Shown here: in pieces, positions 15,852 through 20,248 of the stretch
How the letters are laid out: every line of letters begins with the position of its first letter
How positions within the stretch are numbered: the stretch's first letter is position 1
Assembly: GCA_020721025.1 (NCBI GenBank)
Contig: DYNO01000004.1
Coordinates: 17,059 to 37,306, forward strand
Reading direction: 5' to 3'
Source of the DNA: Thiomargarita sp.
Lineage (GTDB): Bacteria > Pseudomonadota > Gammaproteobacteria > Beggiatoales > Beggiatoaceae
Length of the DNA stretch: 20,248 bases
The notes under the pieces: generated by a model
What the model saw: the letters and a program-made list of their open reading frames with translations, nothing else
What the model was told of the DNA's origin: nothing
Database searches by the model: none
Position numbers and translations under genes: made by a program

Positions 15852-16307
15852 GTGACGACGCGTATTTTAACTATTGTCGAGCGTTTTCAGCAAATTGGCG
15901 AACAGAATGTGCGAGATTTGCCGATTTATAATCATAAGTTGCGGGTGGAAGCGATAAATTTTCAACGCTTGACTCCGACAGAATTGGTTGGCGTGTTAAT
16001 TACCCCTTGGTTTATGGATTTAATGGTGATTCCTGATGAATTAGAGCCTTGGGATATCCATGCCACGGGAAAACGGGTGACGCGAGAATTGCCAGCGAAA
16101 AATTATCAATTTATTCAAGGCGGTGACGAAGTATTGGGCAGTTATTTGACCTGTTCATTGTATTCTCCGATGGATGCCTTTGATTATCAAGAATTGGCAC
16201 AATCTGCGGCATTGACGGCGTTGCATACTGCGTTGACTCCACCCGAACCACCTCCGCCCCCAGAATGTGATCGACGTGATTTTTTGCGAGGTAAGTTCTT
16301 GAAATAA
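15852..16307 (+). CDS. hybE: [NiFe]-hydrogenase assembly chaperone, HybE/HupJ family
   Basis: The 151-residue protein contains the HybE/HupJ domain, with NHKLRVEAINFQRLTPTELVGVLITPWFMDLMVIPDE (about residues 26-63) and KNYQFIQGGDEVLGSYLTCSLYSPMDAF (about 83-110). HybE-family proteins bind the precursor of the hydrogenase small subunit, near its twin-arginine signal, during maturation. After a proline run (PPEPPPPP) the tail reads CDRRDFLRGKFLK, which resembles the Tat consensus S/TRRxFLK although it is at the C terminus. Translation starts with GTG at 15852, preceded by AAGG at about 12 nt. No hydrogenase structural or hyp gene lies in the window, so partners must be elsewhere or lost. Family assignment is firm at domain level; the exact symbol (hybE or hupJ) is a choice of nomenclature. 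Confidence 0.85.
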   Translation: MTTRILTIVERFQQIGEQNVRDLPIYNHKLRVEAINFQRLTPTELVGVLITPWFMDLMVIPDELEPWDIHATGKRVTRELPAKNYQFIQGGDEVLGSYLTCSLYSPMDAFDYQELAQSAALTALHTALTPPEPPPPPECDRRDFLRGKFLK

Positions 16308-16412
16308 TTTAAAATTCAGCAGTTGAACAGCAGAATATTTATCGTTATAAAATCCAATTTGGAATCAGAAAATAGCAATGTTGCTTGGATTATCTCACCC
16401 ATTTGAATCAAT

Positions 16413-16520
16413 AGTTCGGACAATTCCAAAATTATATTTTAATATCAATCAGTTATCGAACTAGCGAAATAATTGTAACTTATTGATTTTAATAAGTAGT
16501 TGTGAAAAACTGTCCGAACT
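16413..16520. repeat. 108-bp element with 10-bp terminal inverted repeats (MITE-like)
   Basis: The ends AGTTCGGACA and TGTCCGAACT are exact reverse complements. The interior is AT-rich with a 7-bp central hairpin and no open frame. The 43-nt right portion (16482-16524) aligns with 6684-6726 across a 1-nt gap. No target-site duplication is obvious. This could be a miniature transposable element or a REP-like intergenic repeat; only two related sites occur in the window, so the call is tentative. Confidence 0.45.
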
Positions 16521-16801
16521 GTTGTGAATTACAAGCTACTTTTCAAAATGCCTAATCCACAGCGTCGCTATTCTCACCCATTGAATCTCATTGACTAATA
16601 TGCTATCCTATTAGGCATCATTCAATAATTTTTACCCATCCCAATCACTGGTTGAAATCATCACAACTTGATTTCGCAGCTCGCTCTCAACTTATACCCA
16701 AGAATGAAAGTAAACGACCGGTTGACGCTTGGCGATTACGCCCTGATTTAGCTTAAAAAACTAAATTAGTATCTGTTGACACGATGAAACTCCATAAGTC
16801 G

Positions 16802-16831
16802 TTACGAACAGAAAAAAACAGGTGGTATAAT
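16802..16831 (+). promoter_or_regulatory. Probable sigma-70 promoter of ilvB with extended -10
   Basis: TGGTATAAT (16823-16831) is a perfect extended -10 element. A weak -35 (TTACGA, 16802-16807) lies 18 bp upstream, as is usual for extended -10 promoters. A transcription start near 16838 would leave a leader of about 38 nt, too short for a classical attenuator before ilvB. Confidence 0.65.
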
Positions 16832-16875
16832 GCTCGCCTTTATAAGCAATTAGTTGAAATTTAAGGTTATTTATC

Positions 16876-18624
16876 ATGGACATGCCTACAGAATCAGAAG
16901 TGCTCAGTGGTGCTGAGATCGTGATACGTTCCTTGATAGCGGAGGACGTGGAATACGTGTTTGGCTATCCCGGCGGCACAGTCTTATTCATTTACGATGC
17001 GTTGTTTAAACAAGATAAAGTCAAACATATTCTCGTCCGTCACGAACAAGCCGCCGCTCATGCTGCCGATGGTTATGCGCGTGCGACGGGAAAACCGGGC
17101 GTGGTGCTGGTCACATCTGGTCCGGGCGCGACTAATTCAGTGACTGGAATCGCGACCGCCTACATGGATTCTATTCCATTAGTGATTATCAGTGGACAAG
17201 TGCCTACGACCCTTATCGGTAACGATGCGTTCCAAGAAGTTGATTTTGTTGGAATTACTCGCCCATGCGTCAAACACAATTTTTTAGTGAATGATGTGAA
17301 AAAACTCGCGGCAACGTTGAAAAAAGCCTTTCACATTGCGACGACCGGTCGTCCGGGTCCCGTTGTGGTGGATATTCCCAAAGACATCACCGCGCAGATG
17401 GCAACTTTTGACTATCCGCAAACCGTTGAAATGCGTTCCTATAAACCAGTGGTCAACGGGCATCCGGGGCAAATTCGGCGGGCGGCTGAATTGATTTTAT
17501 CTGCTAAAAAACCGGTGATTTACAGCGGGGGCGGTGTGGTATTGGGCAATGCCTCCGAAGAATTAACTGAATTCACCAAGATGTTAGGCTATCCAATTAC
17601 GCAAACTTTGATGGGTTTAGGCTCATATCCCGCGACTGATCAACAGTTTATCGGCATGTTGGGAATGCACGGCACTTATGAAGCCAACATGGCAATGCAC
17701 GAATGTGATGTGTTGGTGGCGGTGGGAGCGCGTTTTGATGATCGGGTGACGGGAGACGTGAAAAAGTTTTGTCCCGATGCCAAGATTATTCACATTGACA
17801 TTGACCCCGCGTCGATTTCCAAAAACGTGCAAATTGACATTCCCATTGTTGGCTCCGTCGATAAAGTGTTGCGGGAACTCACTCGTGCCGTGAAAGAAAC
17901 CTTGCAAAAACCCGATGCTGAAGCCCTTGCAGCGTGGTGGAAACAGATTGAAGAATGGCGCGCAATCCATTGTTTATATTACGATAAAGGCAGCGACTTA
18001 ATCAAACCCCAATATGTTATTGAAAAACTTTGGGAAGTGACTGACGGGGCGAGTGGCGACGCATTTATTACCTCCGACGTGGGGCAACATCAAATGTGGG
18101 CAGCGCAATATTACAAATTCGTCAAACCTCGGCGGTGGATTAATTCCGGGGGCTTGGGGACGATGGGCTTTGGGCTACCCTCAGCAATGGGCGTACAATT
18201 GGCACATCCGGGCGCGACGGTGGCATGTGTGACGGGAGAGGCGAGTTTTCAAATGTGCTTGCAAGAACTTTCCACTTGTAAACAATTTGACTTACCGATC
18301 AAAATTTTGTGCTTGAATAATCGTTACATGGGCATGGTGCGCCAGTGGCAAGAAATGTTTTATGACAAACGTTATTCCCACTCTTACATGGACGCATTGC
18401 CGGATTTCGTGAAGTTGGTGGAAAGTTACGGTCACGTTGGGATGCGGATTGACAAACCTGCGGATGTCGAAGGGGCGATGCGTGAAGCGTTCAAAATGAA
18501 AGACAAATTGGTATTTTTGGATTTCATCACGGATCAAGCTGAAAACGTCTATCCAATGATAGCGGCAGGTAGAGGACAGCACGAAATGATGTTGTCTCCC
18601 AATAAAGAAGAAGAATCTATTTAA
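16876..18624 (+). CDS. ilvB: Acetolactate synthase large (catalytic) subunit
   Basis: The 582-residue thiamine-diphosphate enzyme condenses two pyruvates to acetolactate, or pyruvate with 2-oxobutyrate, at the start of valine, leucine and isoleucine synthesis. Visible elements are the N-terminal PYR domain with GYPGGTVLFIYDAL and catalytic Glu57 (RHEQAAAHAADGYARA), the central FAD domain, and the C-terminal PP domain with GGLGTMGFGLPSAMG and the cofactor motif VTGEASFQ...LNN (454-482). The usual motif is GDG, or GEG in several proteobacteria; GEA is unusual. VRQWQEMFYDKRYSHSYM is also typical. ATG at 16876 follows TAAGG with 9-nt spacing. ilvH follows after a hairpin-bearing gap. It could equally be named ilvI; the paralogue cannot be decided from sequence alone. 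Confidence 0.94.
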   Translation: MDMPTESEVLSGAEIVIRSLIAEDVEYVFGYPGGTVLFIYDALFKQDKVKHILVRHEQAAAHAADGYARATGKPGVVLVTSGPGATNSVTGIATAYMDSIPLVIISGQVPTTLIGNDAFQEVDFVGITRPCVKHNFLVNDVKKLAATLKKAFHIATTGRPGPVVVDIPKDITAQMATFDYPQTVEMRSYKPVVNGHPGQIRRAAELILSAKKPVIYSGGGVVLGNASEELTEFTKMLGYPITQTLMGLGSYPATDQQFIGMLGMHGTYEANMAMHECDVLVAVGARFDDRVTGDVKKFCPDAKIIHIDIDPASISKNVQIDIPIVGSVDKVLRELTRAVKETLQKPDAEALAAWWKQIEEWRAIHCLYYDKGSDLIKPQYVIEKLWEVTDGASGDAFITSDVGQHQMWAAQYYKFVKPRRWINSGGLGTMGFGLPSAMGVQLAHPGATVACVTGEASFQMCLQELSTCKQFDLPIKILCLNNRYMGMVRQWQEMFYDKRYSHSYMDALPDFVKLVESYGHVGMRIDKPADVEGAMREAFKMKDKLVFLDFITDQAENVYPMIAAGRGQHEMMLSPNKEEESI

Positions 18625-18630
18625 TAGTCA

Positions 18631-18686
18631 ACGACTTGGCGTGATAAATTAGCGAGAGTTTTTCAAAATTTATCACAGCGAGTCGT
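18631..18686 (+). promoter_or_regulatory. Long hairpin between ilvB and ilvH
   Basis: The left arm (18631-18650) and right arm (18667-18686) pair over 20 positions: ACGACT with AGTCGT, GTGATAAATT with AATTTATCAC, and a 4-nt inner segment giving one G-C and one G-U pair with two mismatches. The loop is 16 nt. It lies between the ilvB stop and the ilvH start (18707), without a following T-run, so partial termination, RNA processing or 3'-end protection of the ilvB message is more likely than full termination. Confidence 0.65.
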
Positions 18687-18706
18687 CATTGATTTGGATG
18701 AAATTT

Positions 18707-19201
18707 ATGCGACATATCATCTCTGTACTGTTAGAAAACGAAGCGGGCGCGCTGTCACGGGTGGCGGGATTATTCACTGCACGCGGCTACAACATTGAAT
18801 CGCTGACGGTTGCCCCGACTGAAGACCCCTCGCTGTCCCGCATGACCTTGGTGACGCGTGGTTCGGAATCGGTGATTGAACAAATTACCAAGCAGTTGAA
18901 TAAGTTAGTTGATGCGGTGAAACTGGTTGATTTGACCGAAGGTTTGCACATCGAGCGGGAATTATTGTTGATGAAGGTGAAGGCAAGCAACAATAACCAA
19001 CGTGAAGAAGCCAAGCGATTGGTGGATATTTTTCAAGGGCGTATCATCGAAGTATCGGAAAATAGCTACGTGTTAGAAGTGACCGGGCGCGGCGAAAAGA
19101 TCGAAGCGTTTATCAAGGCGATTGAACCTTCGTTGATTATCGAAGTGGTACGCACCGGCGCATCTGGCATTGGGCGCGGTAATCGGAGTTTGCAGGTGTA
19201 G
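18707..19201 (+). CDS. ilvH: Acetolactate synthase small (regulatory) subunit
   Basis: From ATG at 18707 the product has 164 residues (E. coli IlvH is 163). It begins MRHIISVLLENEAGALSRVAGLFTARGYNIESLTVAPTEDPSLSRMT, the N-terminal ACT domain that binds valine for feedback inhibition (the GALSRVxGLFxxRGYNIESL signature). A C-terminal ACT-like domain (RELLLMKVKAS...RIIEVSENSYVLEVTGRGEKIEAFI) follows and activates the large subunit. An in-frame extension to TTG 18689 or ATG 18698 is possible but unlike the family start; GGA lies 9 nt before the chosen ATG. It forms the holoenzyme with the upstream ilvB product. ilvC, which often follows, is absent: the next gene is unrelated. Confidence 0.95.
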   Translation: MRHIISVLLENEAGALSRVAGLFTARGYNIESLTVAPTEDPSLSRMTLVTRGSESVIEQITKQLNKLVDAVKLVDLTEGLHIERELLLMKVKASNNNQREEAKRLVDIFQGRIIEVSENSYVLEVTGRGEKIEAFIKAIEPSLIIEVVRTGASGIGRGNRSLQV

Positions 19202-19211
19202 TTTTTCAACC

Positions 19212-19242
19212 TGATGGGTAGCAAAATTATTGTTGCCCATCA
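19212..19242 (+). terminator. Hairpin after ilvH, probable end of ilvBH transcript
   Basis: TGATGGGTAGCAA (19212-19224) pairs with TTGTTGCCCATCA (19230-19242): 13 consecutive pairs, 11 Watson-Crick and two G-U, with the 5-nt loop AATTA. It starts 11 nt after the ilvH stop. The sequence after it (CACAAAAATTTTAAA) contains only a short T-run, so termination may be weak or need other factors. Confidence 0.5.
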
Positions 19243-19262
19243 CACAAAAATTTTAAACATCT

Positions 19263-20248
19263 ATGACTACATTAAAACAACAAAGCAATCCCATTTCAAC
19301 AGGTGGTGGCGGAGTAAATTTTGAAACGAGAGTTCAAGCTGCTTTTACCGTTGTCATGCTATCGGGAGGAGTAGCCCCATGTTTACCTTCTTTTTTGATT
19401 ACTGGATTGAAACTACAAGGTCGCTACTTAGGATTTCATACAGATGATCTGATTGTACTTGCAAAACACTCCCAAACTGGAGAAGAAGCTAAATTACGAA
19501 TCCAAGTAAAACTTGATATATCTATTACTGAGGCAAATGAAATCTTTGCAGAGGTGATTAAAAATGCTTGGGCAGATTTTAAAGATGAGGATTTTAATCA
19601 TAAAATAGATGCCATTGCCTTGATTACACTTCCTCTATCTAAAAATGATATAAATAGTGTACGTCCTATCTTGGAGTGGGCAAGATTTTCTGAAAGTGAG
19701 CAGGAGTTTTTACAAAAAATAAATACTGAAAAATTGAGTAGTCAGGGGAAAAGAAGTAAATTACAAGTTTTTAGAGTTCATTTAAAAACTGCAAATGAGG
19801 GAATAGAGGTTTCTGATAAACAACTTTGGGAATTTTTAAAGATTTTTCACCTCATTGGTTATGACTTAGATACTGAGTCAGGGAGTACCCTATCTTTACT
19901 TTTTTCACTGATTTCTCGATGCTCATCTGAGAATCCTCAATTAGTGTGGTCAAGAGTGCTTGACGCAGTTCAGACAGCCAACCAAAATGCGGGCACACTT
20001 TCTGTAGAAACCTTGCCTAATGATATTGTTTCGCTATTCAATAATGCTAAACAATTGTCTTTCGGTTGGTTGGCAGATATCAAAAAATTTAGTGAGCACG
20101 GTGATGTGATCTTAGAGCAGATTAGAAGTACTATATCTGATATATCCATTAAACGTCCTGAAATCGAGCAGTTAATAGATTTATCAGAATCTTCTAGTTT
20201 TATCTTTATTGCTGGTGAGCGCGGTGTTGGAAAATCTGGCTTAGTGAA
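19263..20248 (+). CDS. Nuclease-NTPase fusion, putative anti-phage (STAND/Avs-like) protein, N-terminal part (runs off window)
   Basis: The frame opens at ATG 19263 (in-frame stop at 19254-19256) and stays open to the window end, giving 328 residues plus a partial codon. Residues 12-22 read STGGGGVNFET. Glu21, then HTDDLIVLA (Asp61, Asp62) and RIQVKLD (Gln81-x-Lys83) have the spacing of a PD-(D/E)xK nuclease of the kind found in DUF4297/Cap4- or Mrr-like effector domains. A helical stretch of about 200 residues follows. At the end FIFIAGERGVGKSGLV (313-328) contains a Walker A loop (GERGVGKS, 318-325), the start of a P-loop ATPase. This order is typical of nuclease-bearing STAND or related NTPase defence proteins, which recognise a phage component and then degrade DNA; the role here is inference. 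Codon use is far more AT-rich than in ilvBH. No ribosome site is evident. Confidence 0.7.
   Translation, partial: MTTLKQQSNPISTGGGGVNFETRVQAAFTVVMLSGGVAPCLPSFLITGLKLQGRYLGFHTDDLIVLAKHSQTGEEAKLRIQVKLDISITEANEIFAEVIKNAWADFKDEDFNHKIDAIALITLPLSKNDINSVRPILEWARFSESEQEFLQKINTEKLSSQGKRSKLQVFRVHLKTANEGIEVSDKQLWEFLKIFHLIGYDLDTESGSTLSLLFSLISRCSSENPQLVWSRVLDAVQTANQNAGTLSVETLPNDIVSLFNNAKQLSFGWLADIKKFSEHGDVILEQIRSTISDISIKRPEIEQLIDLSESSSFIFIAGERGVGKSGLV

Larger units (their letters stand above)
16308..16875. other. 568-bp non-coding stretch upstream of ilvB with inverted repeats
   Basis: No gene is supported. At 16413-16422 AGTTCGGACA and at 16511-16520 TGTCCGAACT form a perfect 10-bp inverted pair bounding 108 bp; inside is the hairpin ACTTATT-GATTTT-AATAAGT (16478-16497). 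The right-hand end resembles 6684-6726, suggesting a small non-autonomous mobile repeat. Further right is ATTTAG/CTAAAT (16746-16751, 16761-16766). The ilvB promoter occupies the last 75 bp. I see no leader peptide rich in Ile, Val or Leu codons. Confidence 0.5.

Noticed and set aside
6780..16352. Shared 13-mer TATCGTTATAAAA at 6785 and 16340 as part of the dispersed repeat
   Set aside because: Its orientation relative to the TGTCCGAAC core differs between the two sites, so it is more likely chance in AT-rich DNA.
16776..16781. Perfect TTGACA as the -35 box of an ilvB promoter
   Set aside because: No acceptable -10 lies 16-18 bp downstream; the extended -10 at 16823-16831 is too far to pair with it.
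16560..16875. Leader peptide or attenuator for ilvB
   Set aside because: The best promoter leaves only about 38 nt of leader and no short frame rich in Ile, Val or Leu codons was found.

Overview
The window looks like chromosome from an AT-leaning gammaproteobacterium. The gene content (Mpl, regulatory-type HPr/EI, an IlvB with a GEx cofactor motif, a HybE/HupJ-type hydrogenase chaperone, a CysT sulfate permease) would suit a sulfur-oxidising lineage such as Thiotrichales/Beggiatoa relatives. That placement is inference; no rRNA or other phylogenetic marker is present. I see no tRNA, CRISPR array, complete insertion sequence or phage structural gene.

Left edge (1-2703): a type I restriction-modification locus read leftwards. 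The start of hsdM runs off the window. Upstream of it lies an hsdR that has lost its N-terminal nuclease region and its Walker A motif. It meets, head to head near position 2036, a rightward VOC-fold gene that also seems to have lost its 5' end, so this is a rearrangement scar. A small four-helix membrane protein follows (2766-3239).

Housekeeping block on the minus strand (3377-11425): DUF4213/DUF364 protein and mpl (one transcription unit, murein recycling plus a possible metal-handling partner); an adenosine-kinase-like PfkB enzyme; ptsI-ptsH (phosphotransferase EI and HPr, 4-nt overlap, no sugar permease alongside); and a membrane-bound class III adenylate cyclase (TM-sensor-TM-HAMP-PAS-cyclase-TPR-like tail).

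Plus-strand block (11707-19201): xthA (exonuclease III family), speE closely followed by glcF, an orphan cysT, an orphan hybE-like chaperone gene, then ilvB and ilvH (acetolactate synthase subunits) with a large hairpin between them. ilvB has a clear extended -10 promoter. Two non-coding stretches (6541-6821 and 16308-16875) carry related short repeats around the core TGTCCGAAC.

Right edge (19263-20248, open at the window end): a markedly AT-rich gene whose product joins an N-terminal PD-(D/E)xK-like nuclease domain to a P-loop ATPase beginning at the window boundary. This resembles the nuclease-STAND/NTPase architecture of anti-phage proteins and is the best candidate for an undescribed system here. 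Both window edges therefore touch defence-type genes, with ordinary metabolism between.
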